Shown: positions 53,805 through 63,232 of the stretch, one piece after another
How positions within the stretch are numbered: position 1 is the first letter of the stretch
How the letters are laid out: every line of letters begins with the position of its first letter
NCBI RefSeq assembly: GCF_001486585.1
Contig: NZ_LN909046.1
Span: 992,001 to 1,056,000 of the forward strand
Direction of reading: 5' to 3'
Source of the DNA: Paenibacillus senegalimassiliensis
GTDB taxonomy: Bacteria; Bacillota; Bacilli; Paenibacillales; Paenibacillaceae
Length of the DNA: 64,000 bases
Made by a program: the position numbers and the translations under genes
The notes under the pieces: model-generated
The model's input: the letters and a program-made list of their open reading frames with translations, nothing else
Told to the model about the DNA's origin: nothing
Databases searched by the model: none

Positions 53805-55142
53805 GTGAGTTACTCGAAATACACCAAAGAAGACATTTTACGCGTTGCCAAAGAAGAGAACGTACGCTTTATCCGCCTGCAGTTTACGGATTTGCTAGGG
53901 ACCATCAAGAATGTGGAAATCCCGGTAAGCCAATTGGAGAAAGCTTTGGATAATAAAATGATGTTTGACGGCTCCTCCATTGAAGGCTACGTCCGGATTG
54001 AGGAATCCGATATGTATCTTTTCCCGGATCTGGATACCTGGGTTATCTTCCCTTGGGTTACTGAAGATCGCGTGGCCCGTCTGATTTGTGATGTGTACAT
54101 GCCTGATGGTACGCCTTTTGCTGGGGACCCGCGTGGTATTCTGAAACGCGTCTTGAAGGAAGCGGAAGAGATGGGATACACGTCGATGAACGTAGGTCCG
54201 GAACCTGAGTTTTTCCTGTTCAAGACGGATGAGAAGGGGAACCCAACTACTGAGCTTAACGACCAAGGTGGTTATTTCGACCTGGCGCCAACCGATTTGG
54301 GTGAGAACTGTCGCCGCGAAATCGTATTGACCTTGGAGGAAATGGGCTTTGAAATTGAGGCTTCTCACCATGAAGTAGCTCCAGGCCAGCATGAGATTGA
54401 CTTCAAATATGCCAGTGCGATCAAAGCGGCTGACCAAATTCAAACCTTCAAACTGGTAGTTAAAACGGTAGCGCGTCATCATGGATTGCATGCTACATTT
54501 ATGCCTAAGCCGTTGTTTGGCGTTAACGGTTCGGGAATGCACTGTCACCAATCCCTGTTCAGAGACGATGTCAATGCATTTTATGACGAGAGCGATGAGC
54601 TTGGTCTTAGCGAAGAAGCCCGTTATTACATGGCTGGTATCCTGAAGCATGCCCGTGCTATGGCGGCGATTACTAATCCGACAGTCAATTCTTTCAAACG
54701 TCTGGTTCCTGGTTATGAAGCCCCTTGCTATGTGGCTTGGTCCTCCAGTAACCGTAGCCCGATGATTCGTATTCCGGCTTCCCGTGGTCTTAGCACTCGC
54801 GTTGAGGTTCGTAATCCGGACCCGGCGGCCAACCCTTATCTGGCACTGGCTGTTATGCTCAAAGCAGGGCTTGACGGTATCCGTAGAGAGCTTCCACTGG
54901 TTGATCCTGTAGACCGGAACATTTACATCATGTCCGAAGAGGAACGTGTAGAGGAAGGAATTCCTAGCTTGCCATCGGATCTGAAGGAAGCGCTTGGCGA
55001 AATGCTGCGCAGTGAAGTAGTAAGCGAAGCGCTCGGCGAACATGCTTTGACTCACTTCTATGAGTTGAAGGAAATCGAGTGGGATATCTTCCGTACGCAA
55101 GTTCACGCTTGGGAACGGGATCAATATATGACGTTGTACTAA
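53805..55142 (+). CDS. glnA: Glutamine synthetase type I
   Basis: 445 residues from GTG 53805, five bases after GGGAGAGG; the ATG at 53787 precedes that site. GSI signatures: [19 protein letters not shown] region ([16 protein letters not shown]), [13 protein letters not shown], the metal-binding [24 protein letters not shown] and [13 protein letters not shown]. The 445 length and absence of an adenylylation Tyr region are those of the Bacillus GSI-alpha type, which is feedback-inhibited and regulates GlnR. ATP + glutamate + ammonia gives glutamine. Confidence 0.97.
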   Translation: MSYSKYTKEDILRVAKEENVRFIRLQFTDLLGTIKNVEIPVSQLEKALDNKMMFDGSSIEGYVRIEESDMYLFPDLDTWVIFPWVTEDRVARLICDVYMPDGTPFAGDPRGILKRVLKEAEEMGYTSMNVGPEPEFFLFKTDEKGNPTTELNDQGGYFDLAPTDLGENCRREIVLTLEEMGFEIEASHHEVAPGQHEIDFKYASAIKAADQIQTFKLVVKTVARHHGLHATFMPKPLFGVNGSGMHCHQSLFRDDVNAFYDESDELGLSEEARYYMAGILKHARAMAAITNPTVNSFKRLVPGYEAPCYVAWSSSNRSPMIRIPASRGLSTRVEVRNPDPAANPYLALAVMLKAGLDGIRRELPLVDPVDRNIYIMSEEERVEEGIPSLPSDLKEALGEMLRSEVVSEALGEHALTHFYELKEIEWDIFRTQVHAWERDQYMTLY

Positions 55143-55151
55143 AATTAAGAC

Positions 55152-55194
55152 AATCCCTTGAGGGCCTGGATAAGGTCGTCAGGGGATTTTTTTT
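55152..55194 (+). terminator. Terminator after glnA
   Basis: AATCCCTTGA / TCAGGGGATT arms followed by a run of eight T. Confidence 0.85.
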
Positions 55195-55328
55195 GTTTAG
55201 TTAGCTGTTGTACAAAAGAGGATTTGCGTTCCATTGTGCGACAGGTAAATTTTTGATTTCTGAAAATGCTAAATGTTTACATGATTTATTCAAAGATGGG
55301 CAACTTATATTTAAGGAGGGTTGTAGCT

Positions 55329-55484
55329 ATGGCGGTAAGTGAATTGAAGAAATACCAACGGCGGCGCTCCAGATTGAAGTTGTGGTGGATATCGGAACGC
55401 TCTGGCTTAGGATGGAGTACAAGAGGACGACGGGAAAAGACCGGTTATACGCCTCAGATGCTGGATCTCCGCTGGGATGAATGA
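55329..55484 (+). CDS. Small basic hypothetical protein
   Basis: 51 residues from ATG 55329, which has a strong AAGGAGGG eight bases upstream; the frame extends further up but only this start has a ribosome site. Arg/Lys/Trp-rich (KKYQRRRSRLKLWWISERSG), no membrane helix or known motif. It lies between the glnA terminator and the shared glnA-side/lexA terminator. Not recognised; the good ribosome site is the main support. Confidence 0.5.
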   Translation: MAVSELKKYQRRRSRLKLWWISERSGLGWSTRGRREKTGYTPQMLDLRWDE

Positions 55485-55530
55485 ATATGGGGAGGACGGT
55501 CATAGGATGAGGTTGTATGCGTTCTATAAC

Positions 55531-55572
55531 AAATAGGACAAAACGGATAAGTTATCACGTTTTGTCCTATTT
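55531..55572. terminator. Bidirectional terminator between small ORF and lexA
   Basis: AAATAGGACAAAACG and its perfect reverse complement CGTTTTGTCCTATTT enclose GATAAGTTATCA. A/T flanks allow use on both strands, including for lexA on the minus strand. Confidence 0.85.
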
Positions 55573-55577
55573 GTTGT

Positions 55578-56204
55578 TCAATGCAAATCGCGGAACAATC
55601 CGACGACCTTGCCGAGAATTGTAACATGCTTCAACCGCAGCGGTTCCATCGTGGAATTCTCCGGCTGGAGACGAATGTGGTCCTTCTCTTTATAGAAGGT
55701 CTTGACGGTAGCTTCGTCTTCTTCCGTCATAGCTACAACAATCTCTCCGTTGTTAGCCGTTTGCTGTTGGCGGACAATGACGTAATCTCCGCTATGTATG
55801 CCTGCTTCAATCATGCTATCGCCGACGACGGAAAGCATAAAGATCTCTGCGCCACCCGCATAATGCTCGGGGAGTGGGAAGTAGTCCTCAATATTCTCTG
55901 TTGCGGTAATCGGCATCCCGGCGGTGACTTTCCCTACGACGGGGACACGCGCCACGCTATGAGAGAACAAGTTGTAGTTCTCCGAGTCATCCTGTCCCAG
56001 AAGCTCGATGGCCCGAGGCTTGGTCGGATCGCGCCGAATAAAGCCCTTCTTCTCCAACCGGTCCAGATGTCCATGAACAGTCGAACTGGAGGCCAGTCCA
56101 ACAGCTTCACCGATCTCTCGGACGGAAGGAGGATATCCCTTAGCCCGCACTTCATTTCTTATGAATTCAAGAATAGCCTGCTGACGGCTTGATACCTTTG
56201 ACAT
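55578..56204 (-). CDS. lexA: SOS repressor LexA
   Basis: 208 residues. Winged-helix DNA-binding domain 1-70 ([21 protein letters not shown]), self-cleavage site Ala95-Gly96 (VTAGMP), catalytic Ser130 (GDSMIEAG) and Lys168 (EATVKTF). RecA-stimulated autocleavage ends repression of DNA-damage genes. Its own promoter carries a LexA box inside the spacer, giving autoregulation. Confidence 0.97.
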   Translation of the reverse strand: MSKVSSRQQAILEFIRNEVRAKGYPPSVREIGEAVGLASSSTVHGHLDRLEKKGFIRRDPTKPRAIELLGQDDSENYNLFSHSVARVPVVGKVTAGMPITATENIEDYFPLPEHYAGGAEIFMLSVVGDSMIEAGIHSGDYVIVRQQQTANNGEIVVAMTEEDEATVKTFYKEKDHIRLQPENSTMEPLRLKHVTILGKVVGLFRDLH

Positions 56205-56239
56205 TTTCGGATCAACCCCATTTAGTAACGTTTGGAAAA

Positions 56240-56268
56240 ATTATAACATAGAACTTCCGTTCGTACAA
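56240..56268 (-). promoter_or_regulatory. lexA promoter with LexA box
   Basis: On the minus strand: -35 TTGTAC (56268-56263), 17-base spacer, -10 TATAAT (56245-56240). GAAC-GGAA-GTTC (56251-56262) lies in the spacer. Confidence 0.82.
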
Positions 56269-56303
56269 ACATTAGTTCTAACATGTAATGAAAATTAAAA
56301 AAA

Positions 56304-56382
56304 GAACAAATGTTCGCAATAAACTATTGAATCAAGCAAACGTTCGTGATATAGTCAAAATATGAAATGAGAACATTTGTTT
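56304..56382 (+). promoter_or_regulatory. yneA promoter with up to three LexA boxes
   Basis: -35 TTGAAT (56327-56332), 17-base spacer, -10 TATAGT (56350-56355). LexA-box-like 12-mers: GAACAAATGTTC (56304-56315, perfect), AAGCAAACGTTC (56334-56345, degenerate, in the spacer) and GAACATTTGTTT (56371-56382, one mismatch). Tight SOS control is expected. Confidence 0.8.
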
Positions 56383-56396
56383 GGGGGTATGAGTTT

Positions 56397-56768
56397 ATGT
56401 TGAAATATAGTTCCTATCAGAGCATCTATGAGCAGCCTTCCTTCCGTCGTCCCGTCGTCGAGCGAATTTTACATAAGAGCACTTGGCCTAATCGCCGTTT
56501 CTTTCAAATGATTACTTTACTGGTCATTTTGGTTGTTACTTGCACCGGTGTCGTAACGGCGTTAGCCGCTTCATCAGATGATAAGTTAGCAGAGACCGAG
56601 CTTGCCCAGGTGATTGTTATGTCGGGAGACACGCTATGGGAAATTGCTGTAGAACATAAACCGGCAAATCAGGATACGCGAATCTATGTAGAGAAGTTGA
56701 AGCGGATAAATGGTCTGGGAACTAGTAAAATTCAAGCGGGAGATGTCCTTCTGCTGCCTGCCCGATAA
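56397..56768 (+). CDS. yneA: SOS cell-division inhibitor YneA (LysM protein)
   Basis: 123 residues from ATG 56397, with GGGGG nine bases upstream. Membrane helix ~36-58 (MITLLVILVVTCTGVVTALA), then a LysM domain (VIVMSGDTLWEIAVEHKP ... RINGLGTSKIQAGDVLLLP). YneA delays septation after DNA damage and is divergently transcribed from lexA in Bacillales. In B. subtilis the next gene is the resolvase-like yneB; it is absent here and ynzC comes next. The gap 56769-57020 holds a likely terminator only. Confidence 0.93.
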   Translation: MLKYSSYQSIYEQPSFRRPVVERILHKSTWPNRRFFQMITLLVILVVTCTGVVTALAASSDDKLAETELAQVIVMSGDTLWEIAVEHKPANQDTRIYVEKLKRINGLGTSKIQAGDVLLLPAR

Positions 56769-56861
56769 GGCCATTGACATTATTCAGAAGGTAAGTCAGA
56801 AGGTACGTGGCAAAGTGGATTTTTACAGGGATATATAACTGGAGTATACATCTATTGTTAG

Positions 56862-56917
56862 GAGCTTGTAGGAGAGAGTCTTGGTGGTGAGCCGGGGCGC
56901 CTTGACAAGCTCTTTTT
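56862..56917 (+). terminator. Probable terminator downstream of yneA
   Basis: GAGCTTGT and ACAAGCTC arms enclose a 35-base GC-rich loop and are followed by TTTTTC. Confidence 0.65.
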
Positions 56918-57020
56918 CTCATGTCAAAGTAGGAATTAATGCCCTGTATGATATCAAAGTATCTAGTGTATTTTAATCGTCACGAGGGACATACCGCAAA
57001 CAAACAAGCAGGAGGAATTT

Positions 57021-57194
57021 ATGGATATTGATGCTTTGGTACAACGAATCAATGAACTGGCTCGCAAGCATAAAACGGAAGGACTGACGCAGGATGAGGT
57101 GCTGGAAAGAGCCCAACTTCGGGAAACCTACCTGCAGAACGTGCGCAAGAACTTTCGGCAGCAGCTTGATTCCATTGAGATTGTAGATAAATAG
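57021..57194 (+). CDS. ynzC: YnzC-like DUF896 protein
   Basis: 57 residues from ATG 57021, with AGGAGG upstream. MDIDALVQRINELARKHKTE and the two-helix, QLRETYLQNVRKNFRQQL-like pattern are those of the DUF896 family (B. subtilis YnzC). Small helical-hairpin protein of unclear role, often SOS-regulated in Bacillales; here it lies beyond the yneA terminator-like hairpin. Confidence 0.88.
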   Translation: MDIDALVQRINELARKHKTEGLTQDEVLERAQLRETYLQNVRKNFRQQLDSIEIVDK

Positions 57195-57207
57195 GGAGGA
57201 AATGTAG

Positions 57208-57744
57208 ATGGCTTCGTTTGACCGCAAAGTAGAGCGGAATCGAGTGAAAATGAACAAGAAAGGAAAAGGTCCGAATGTAGGACGCGGACAAGGCAATCCA
57301 AGTTCCCGAAGCTCTTTGGGAGCAAATGGGGACGGGGATGTATTCAAGGGACGCAACATTATTTTACCTGTTGTGTTGTTCTTGTTAGCCTTGATGTACG
57401 CTACAGTTGGACTGATGAGCGGGCCCGAACAAGTAAGCTCATTCTTGTACTGGACGACCATCATTTTGTACATGGTGCTTGCCGTTGCTCTCTATCTTCG
57501 CAAACCGTATCTGCGAATTAACAAGAGCTGGCTGTATACGTCAAAATTCAACCGTGACAAAATGCTGGACGCAGGGAACATTAATAAAATCAAGGTTAGC
57601 GCAAGCAAGATCGTGATTGAACCAAAGACGCGTGAGCCTAAATGGGTGTTTTACCGGAATCGTAACCGGTTTGATGTTGAAGCGATGGCTGCACGGCTGG
57701 AGCTATATGCTAATACGCATCATGTCAAGCTTGAGAGAGAATAG
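57208..57744 (+). CDS. Two-helix membrane protein of unknown function
   Basis: 178 residues from ATG 57208, with GGGAGGA before it, 13 bases after ynzC. Basic Lys/Gly/Asn-rich N-terminal ~45 residues, two membrane helices (IILPVVLFLLALMYATVGLM; FLYWTTIILYMVLAVALYL), then a ~75-residue cytoplasmic domain (VSASKIVIEPKTREPKWVFY) that resembles a small PH-like or bPH domain. Not recognised beyond that. Confidence 0.7.
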   Translation: MASFDRKVERNRVKMNKKGKGPNVGRGQGNPSSRSSLGANGDGDVFKGRNIILPVVLFLLALMYATVGLMSGPEQVSSFLYWTTIILYMVLAVALYLRKPYLRINKSWLYTSKFNRDKMLDAGNINKIKVSASKIVIEPKTREPKWVFYRNRNRFDVEAMAARLELYANTHHVKLERE

Positions 57745-57777
57745 TCTTCTACTATAAGAGGAGAGAACCGGGGGGAC

Positions 57778-58587
57778 ATGGAACGGATGACGATCAAAGC
57801 GGTTTGTTTTGACTTGGATGACACATTGCTCTGGGATGACCGCAGTGTAAAGGAGGCCTTCGCGGCAACCTGTGAAAGTGCGGTAAAGAAGGCTGGCGCA
57901 GAGCTTCAAGCCGAGCAGCTTGAAGAAGCTGTTCGCCGTGAGGCGAGAGGGTTGTATGAATCCTATGAGACCTACCCGTTCACGACCATGATTGGAATTA
58001 ACCCGTTTGAGGGACTATGGGCTACGTTCTCTGCTGGCGAACAGCCTGAGTTTCGGCAATTGGAGCAACTGGCTCCCGTGTATCGCAAAGAGTCATGGAG
58101 AAGAGGTCTGCTGGCTCTCGGGGTTGAGGATGAGGTGCTGGCAGAGGAACTGGCAGAACAGTTTGGACGCGAGCGTCGGTCCCGTCCTCATATTTATGAA
58201 GAAACCTTTGAGGTGCTTAAGGAACTGCAAGGGAAGGTTAAGCTGTTGCTGCTGACAAATGGTTGTCCAGCGCTCCAGCAGGAGAAGCTTGACGGCGTGC
58301 CGGAATTAGCACCTTACTTTGATGAGATCCTGATTTCCGGTAGCTTTGGGAAGGGGAAGCCTGATCCCTCTATTTTTCAGCATGCGATGGAATTGTTGGA
58401 CATTAAGCCAAGTGAAGGGCTTATGGTCGGAGACAAGCTAACTACTGATATTAAGGGATCGCTTAGTGTTGGCATGACCGCGGTTTGGGTGAACCGTGAG
58501 CATAAATCACGCAATGATGACATTGTACCTAATTATGAAATTGCCCGTTTAACGGAGCTATACGATATTATCGCCGGGCTAAAATAA
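57778..58587 (+). CDS. HAD-superfamily hydrolase (YjjG-like)
   Basis: 269 residues. Motif I FDLDDTLLWDD (nucleophile Asp and acid/base Asp), motif II LLLTNG, motif III Lys in FGKGKPDPSIF, motif IV MVGDKLTTDIKG. A helical cap follows motif I. YjjG-like enzymes act on nucleotides or small phosphates; substrate unknown. ATG 57787 is an alternative start that fits the GGGGGG site better. Confidence 0.88.
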   Translation: MERMTIKAVCFDLDDTLLWDDRSVKEAFAATCESAVKKAGAELQAEQLEEAVRREARGLYESYETYPFTTMIGINPFEGLWATFSAGEQPEFRQLEQLAPVYRKESWRRGLLALGVEDEVLAEELAEQFGRERRSRPHIYEETFEVLKELQGKVKLLLLTNGCPALQQEKLDGVPELAPYFDEILISGSFGKGKPDPSIFQHAMELLDIKPSEGLMVGDKLTTDIKGSLSVGMTAVWVNREHKSRNDDIVPNYEIARLTELYDIIAGLK

Positions 58588-58649
58588 TAGATCAACTTCA
58601 AGATACCCGCACCTGAAAGCATAGGCGATCGTAGAGAGGGGAATCGTTC

Positions 58650-59054
58650 ATGAAGAGAAGCGGGTGGTTGTTGGCCGCTTTTATCCTGACGCTGACTTTA
58701 CTTGGCGGTTGTGCGCGTACGGAATCAACGGCCATGGAGAATTTCTCTCTGGCACCGATCAAGGTTCAACTCGAAGTAACCCCTGATCCTGTACAAATTG
58801 GGGAGACAGTGACCTTCACGGCTACGGTTACCCATCAAGAGCAGATTGTAGACGATGCCGATGAGGTGACCTTTGAATTCTGGCGGGAAGATGATACGGA
58901 AGGGGAGCACGGTCAAGTTACCGTAACCTCTGCTGGGAACGGCACTTATGTGCTGGAGCAATCGTTTGATGAGCCGGGTACCTACAAAGTAATCTCTCAT
59001 GTGACAGCTCGGGATCAGCACTCAATGCCTTCGAAGTCATTTACGGTCCAATAA
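58650..59054 (+). CDS. YtkA-like (FixH-type) lipoprotein
   Basis: 134 residues. Signal peptide with lipobox LLGGC, then a single Ig-like beta-sandwich (LEVTPDPVQIGETVTFTATV; DEPGTYKVISHV) of the YtkA-like family, known from Bacillales; proposed links to copper handling or cytochrome assembly. GAGGGG before the ATG. Confidence 0.83.
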   Translation: MKRSGWLLAAFILTLTLLGGCARTESTAMENFSLAPIKVQLEVTPDPVQIGETVTFTATVTHQEQIVDDADEVTFEFWREDDTEGEHGQVTVTSAGNGTYVLEQSFDEPGTYKVISHVTARDQHSMPSKSFTVQ

Positions 59055-59075
59055 TCTAAATAATCCTAATTAACA

Positions 59076-59113
59076 AACGGCGGTGCAGGATCATTTTATC
59101 CTGCACCGCCGTT
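59076..59113. terminator. Bidirectional terminator between YtkA-like and DUF1304 genes
   Basis: AACGGCGGTGCAGGAT and ATCCTGCACCGCCGTT, a perfect 16-bp stem with loop CATTTT, between convergent genes. Confidence 0.9.
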
Positions 59114-59151
59114 GTTGTTTGACTATCTGACTACTTTAACAAAGCCGATGG

Positions 59152-59508
59152 CTAGGAGAAGATCACCAGCAGCAAAGCAATCAATGCCGGGACTCCTTGC
59201 TTCAGAATAATGGATCGTGAAGCTGTAGCTCCGCCATATAGCGCGGCAACCACAATACATACAAGGAAGAAGATTTGAATCTGGGTGGCGAACTGTGCAT
59301 TAGGATGAAGCAGCCCCCAAATAAGCCCTGCGGCAAGAAACCCATTATAGAGTCCTTGGTTGGCAGCTAGCGGCTTGGTGGCGCGGGCAAGCTCTGGGGT
59401 GGTGCCGAAAGTCTTCATGGTACGTGGACTTGTCCATAGGAACATTTCCATAATAAGAATATAAATATGCTCGATGGCTACAAGGGCCACCATTATGATG
59501 CTGATCAA
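59152..59508 (-). CDS. DUF1304 membrane protein
   Basis: 118 residues, TTG start at 59508 with AGGTGAT five bases upstream (ATG 59493 is a shorter alternative). Four membrane helices; the conserved core EHIYILIMEMFLWTSPRTMKTF and ANQGLYNGFLAAGLIWG defines the DUF1304 family, which has no established function. Confidence 0.85.
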   Translation of the reverse strand: MISIIMVALVAIEHIYILIMEMFLWTSPRTMKTFGTTPELARATKPLAANQGLYNGFLAAGLIWGLLHPNAQFATQIQIFFLVCIVVAALYGGATASRSIILKQGVPALIALLLVIFS

Positions 59509-59720
59509 TCAGATCACCTGGCTTTCTTATGGTTCAATTCGCTGGTAAAGCGCGTGCTATTACATTATAGTAGCTTGGGCGCAAAACGCAAAGCCAATAT
59601 GGAATGAGCAGACAGGAGCAGAGCAAGTGAGTTCTCCCGAAGTGATAAGGCCGCACCTCTTTTCTTCAACGCTTCATTCTGTTAAACTAAATCTTAACGT
59701 TTTACGGGAGGGACATGATC

Positions 59721-62700
59721 ATGAGTAAACCAAGCCTGCTTGAAAGAATAAAAGAACGAATTTTAATCCTTGATGGTGCGATGGGCACTATGATTCAGCA
59801 GGAAAATCTGGCTCCTGCCGATTTCGGTGGAGAAGACCTGGATGGTTGCAATGAGATGCTCGTGCTCACCCGTCCGGACATTATACGGGGAATTCACGAG
59901 AAGTACCTGGCGGCTGGAGCCGACTTGATTGAGACCAATACGTTTGGCGCGGCATCTGTCGTGCTGGCTGAATACGATATAGCGGGTAGAGCCCGCGAAA
60001 TTAATCTGGCAGCCGCCAAGCTGGCGATTGAAGCTGCGGAGAAGTATAGCACACCGGAGCATCCACGTTATGTGGTAGGGATTTTGGGACCAACGACCAA
60101 GACCTTGTCCGTTACCGGTGGCGTTACCTTTGACGGCTTGACGGACAGCTACGAGGAGCAAGTTATTGCCCTAATCGAAGCTGGGGTAGATGCGCTTATG
60201 CTGGAGACCTCGCAGGATACACTTAATGTGAAGGCGGGGAGTATCGCGATTACGCGAGCTTTTGCCAAGACGGGGATTACTCTGCCTCTCATGATATCGG
60301 GAACCATTGAGCCGATGGGCACGACGCTGGCCGGGCAAAACATAGAGGCCTTCTACATTTCGTTGGAGCATTTGAAGCCGATTTCGATTGGACTCAATTG
60401 CGCGACCGGACCGGAATTTATGCGCGATCATATCCGTACATTGTCCAGTATCGCTAAAGCTGCGGTAAGCTGTCATCCTAATGCGGGGCTTCCCGACGAG
60501 AACGGACATTATCATGAATCACCGGATTCGCTTGCCCGTAAAATGTCGGCTTTTGCCGAATCTGGTTGGTTAAACATTGCGGGCGGCTGCTGCGGAACAA
60601 CCCCGGCGCATATCGAAGCTCTGGCTAGAACACTTGGTGAATATCGTCCGCGTGAGTTGGATGGAGATCATTTACCGGCCTTATCGGGCATCGAGCCCGT
60701 ATACATTGAATCGGCCAATCGTCCTTACCTTGTCGGAGAGAGAACAAACGTTCTGGGATCGAGGAAATTCAAACGCCTGATTGTGGAAGGCAAATATGAA
60801 GAAGCCTCTGAAATTGCCCGTGCCCAGGTTAAAAATGGCGCTCAGGTCGTTGACGTCTGCGTGCAAGACCCGGATCGTGATGAGGCGGAGGATATTGAGA
60901 AATTCCTCGAGCTTGTGGTCAAGAAGGTTAAGGTACCGCTGATGATCGACACTACCGATCCGAAGGTGCTTGATTTAGCATTGCAATATTGTCAGGGCAA
61001 ATCGATCATTAACTCCATTAACCTGGAGGACGGCGAGGAGAAGTTCGAGCAGGTAACGCCAATTCTTCATAAATATGGCGGTGCCGTCGTTGTAGGGACG
61101 ATTGATGAGCGTGGACAAGCCATCACTCGGGAGGACAAGCTGGAGGTAGCCAAGCGCTCGCATGATCTGCTTGTTCATAAGTATGGACTTAATGCGGAGG
61201 ATTTGATTTTCGACCCGCTTGTTTTCCCCGTTGGAACAGGGGATGAGCAGTATATCGGATCTGCCAAGGAGACGATTGAGGGCATCCGTCTGATCAAAGA
61301 AGCCATGCCGCAGGTGCATACCGTCTTGGGTGTCAGCAACGTATCGTTTGGCTTGCCTGAGGCTGGCCGTGAAGTGTTGAACTCGGTATTTCTGTACGAG
61401 TGCACGAAGGCCGGGCTGGATTATGCTATCGTGAATACGGAGAAGCTGGAGCGTTACGCCAAGATCTCTGAGGAAGAACGCCGCTTGGCGGAGGAACTGA
61501 TCTATAACACCAACGATGAGACGCTGGCTGCCTTTGTTGCTGCTTTCCGTAACAAGAAAGTGGAGAAGGTAGAGAAGGCCGTGGACTTGACGTTGGAGGA
61601 ACGTCTGGCTTCCTATGTGGTCGAAGGCACCAAGGAAGGGCTGATTCCTGATTTGCAGGAAGCGCTGAACCGCTACACCGCACTAGAGGTCATTAACGGC
61701 CCCTTGATGGCCGGGATGGAAGAGGTTGGACGTCTATTCAACAATAACGAGTTGATCGTAGCGGAGGTCTTGCAAAGCGCCGAGGTGATGAAGGCTTCGG
61801 TTGCTTACCTGGAACCGTTTATGGAGAAGAACGAAAGCAGTGTAAAAGGGAAAATACTGCTGGCAACGGTGAAGGGCGATGTACATGATATCGGCAAAAA
61901 TCTGGTGGAGATCATCTTGTCCAATAATGGTTACCATATTGTGAATTTGGGTATAAAAGTACCACCGGAGCGCATTATTGAAGCTTATCGGGAAGAGAAG
62001 GCGGATGCTATTGGCCTTTCCGGATTGCTGGTAAAGTCGGCTCAGCAAATGATCACGACTGCGCAGGATTTGCGCAATGCCGGTATTGATGTGCCTATCA
62101 TGGTGGGAGGCGCAGCACTGACACGCAAATTTACCAAGACGCGGATCCGTCCGGAATATAACGGGATGGTTGTGTATGCCAAGGATGCGATGGATGGTCT
62201 GGATTTGGCTAACAAGCTAATGGACCCCGCTGCCCGTGAGAAAATGCGTCTGGATATGGAAGCGGAGAAGGAAGCAGACAGTGTCGTGGCTGTTGCCAAG
62301 CCTCTGCCTGTATTAACCCGCGTTGAGCGATCCAAGATTTCAGCGGATGGGCCTGTGTATCTTCCACCCGATTTAGATCGGCACGTCCTGCGGGAATATC
62401 CTATTGGACATATTACCCCTTATATTAATATGCAGATGCTGCTGGGGCATCATCTTGGCTTACGTGGTTCTGTGGAGCAACTGTTGGCCACCGGAGATGC
62501 CAAGGCGGTGCAGCTTAAGGAAACGGTGGATCAGATTTTGCTGGAGGCCATGATGGACGGAATCGTACGCACACAAGCGATGTATCGTTTCTTCCCGGCG
62601 CAGTCATCCGGCAATGATATCCTTATTTATGATCCGGCAGATACCAGTAAAGTGCTGAAGAAATTCAGCTTCCCCCGGCAAAAGGTGGAGCCGTTCTTAT

Positions 62701-63158
62701 GTTTGGCGGATTTTCTGAAGCCTGTGGATAGCGGCGTAATGGACTATGTGGGCTTTCTGGTCGTTACGGCAGGTCAAGGCATTCGCGAGTTGTCGGAGAA
62801 GTGGAAGGAGCAGGGAGAATATCTGCGCTCCCACGTGCTGCAAGCCGTTGCTTTGGAGGTTGCTGAGGCGCTCGCAGAACGGGTCCATCATATGATGCGT
62901 GATACCTGGGGGTTCCCGGACCCGGCAACCATGACAATGAAGCAGCGCCATGGGGCGCGTTATCAAGGCATTCGCGTATCCTTTGGTTATCCGGCATGTC
63001 CGGATCTGGAGGATCAAGGGCCGCTATTTGAATTAATGCAGCCGCAAGATATCGGCATCACCTTAACTGAGGGCTTCATGATGGAGCCAGAGGCTTCAGT
63101 CTCGGCCATGGTGTTCGCCCATCCGGAGGCTCAATACTTCAATGTAGAGAAAGCTTAA
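59721..63158 (+). CDS. metH: Cobalamin-dependent methionine synthase MetH
   Basis: 1145 residues from ATG 59721 (GGGAGGG eight bases upstream; an ATG two codons earlier is too close). Domains: homocysteine-binding barrel 1-~310 (DGAMGTMIQ; zinc Cys in LNCATGPE and GGCCGTTPAH), pterin-binding barrel ~325-600 (VGERTNVLGSRKFKRLI; ANVSFG-like region), B12-binding domain ~640-870 with cap and D-x-H-x-x-G (GDVHDIGKNLV), and AdoMet reactivation domain to the end (RYQGIRVSFGYPACPDL). Transfers methyl from methyltetrahydrofolate to homocysteine. No S-box or T-box leader was seen in 59509-59720. Terminator follows. Confidence 0.97.
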   Translation: MSKPSLLERIKERILILDGAMGTMIQQENLAPADFGGEDLDGCNEMLVLTRPDIIRGIHEKYLAAGADLIETNTFGAASVVLAEYDIAGRAREINLAAAKLAIEAAEKYSTPEHPRYVVGILGPTTKTLSVTGGVTFDGLTDSYEEQVIALIEAGVDALMLETSQDTLNVKAGSIAITRAFAKTGITLPLMISGTIEPMGTTLAGQNIEAFYISLEHLKPISIGLNCATGPEFMRDHIRTLSSIAKAAVSCHPNAGLPDENGHYHESPDSLARKMSAFAESGWLNIAGGCCGTTPAHIEALARTLGEYRPRELDGDHLPALSGIEPVYIESANRPYLVGERTNVLGSRKFKRLIVEGKYEEASEIARAQVKNGAQVVDVCVQDPDRDEAEDIEKFLELVVKKVKVPLMIDTTDPKVLDLALQYCQGKSIINSINLEDGEEKFEQVTPILHKYGGAVVVGTIDERGQAITREDKLEVAKRSHDLLVHKYGLNAEDLIFDPLVFPVGTGDEQYIGSAKETIEGIRLIKEAMPQVHTVLGVSNVSFGLPEAGREVLNSVFLYECTKAGLDYAIVNTEKLERYAKISEEERRLAEELIYNTNDETLAAFVAAFRNKKVEKVEKAVDLTLEERLASYVVEGTKEGLIPDLQEALNRYTALEVINGPLMAGMEEVGRLFNNNELIVAEVLQSAEVMKASVAYLEPFMEKNESSVKGKILLATVKGDVHDIGKNLVEIILSNNGYHIVNLGIKVPPERIIEAYREEKADAIGLSGLLVKSAQQMITTAQDLRNAGIDVPIMVGGAALTRKFTKTRIRPEYNGMVVYAKDAMDGLDLANKLMDPAAREKMRLDMEAEKEADSVVAVAKPLPVLTRVERSKISADGPVYLPPDLDRHVLREYPIGHITPYINMQMLLGHHLGLRGSVEQLLATGDAKAVQLKETVDQILLEAMMDGIVRTQAMYRFFPAQSSGNDILIYDPADTSKVLKKFSFPRQKVEPFLCLADFLKPVDSGVMDYVGFLVVTAGQGIRELSEKWKEQGEYLRSHVLQAVALEVAEALAERVHHMMRDTWGFPDPATMTMKQRHGARYQGIRVSFGYPACPDLEDQGPLFELMQPQDIGITLTEGFMMEPEASVSAMVFAHPEAQYFNVEKA

Positions 63159-63169
63159 GTATACTTTTT

Positions 63170-63199
63170 GGAAACCCTCCGAAACTCGGAGGGTTTCAG
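63170..63199 (+). terminator. Terminator after metH
   Basis: GAAACCCTCCGA-AAC-TCGGAGGGTTTC, a perfect 12-bp stem; no long T run. Confidence 0.75.
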
Positions 63200-63232
63200 C
63201 GGTTTAATTTATCAAGCGGAAGGACGATCGGC

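Noticed and set aside
53895..55124. 409-residue open frame on the minus strand opposite glnA
   Set aside because: It is the antisense shadow of a highly conserved gene; composition is unlike a real protein and there is no ribosome site or domain.
55581..56192. 203-residue frame on the plus strand opposite lexA
   Set aside because: LexA on the minus strand is certain; the plus frame has no recognisable domain or ribosome site.
59509..59720. SAM (S-box) riboswitch or T-box in front of metH
   Set aside because: Neither the conserved S-box core nor a T-box sequence, nor a terminator just before metH, could be found.
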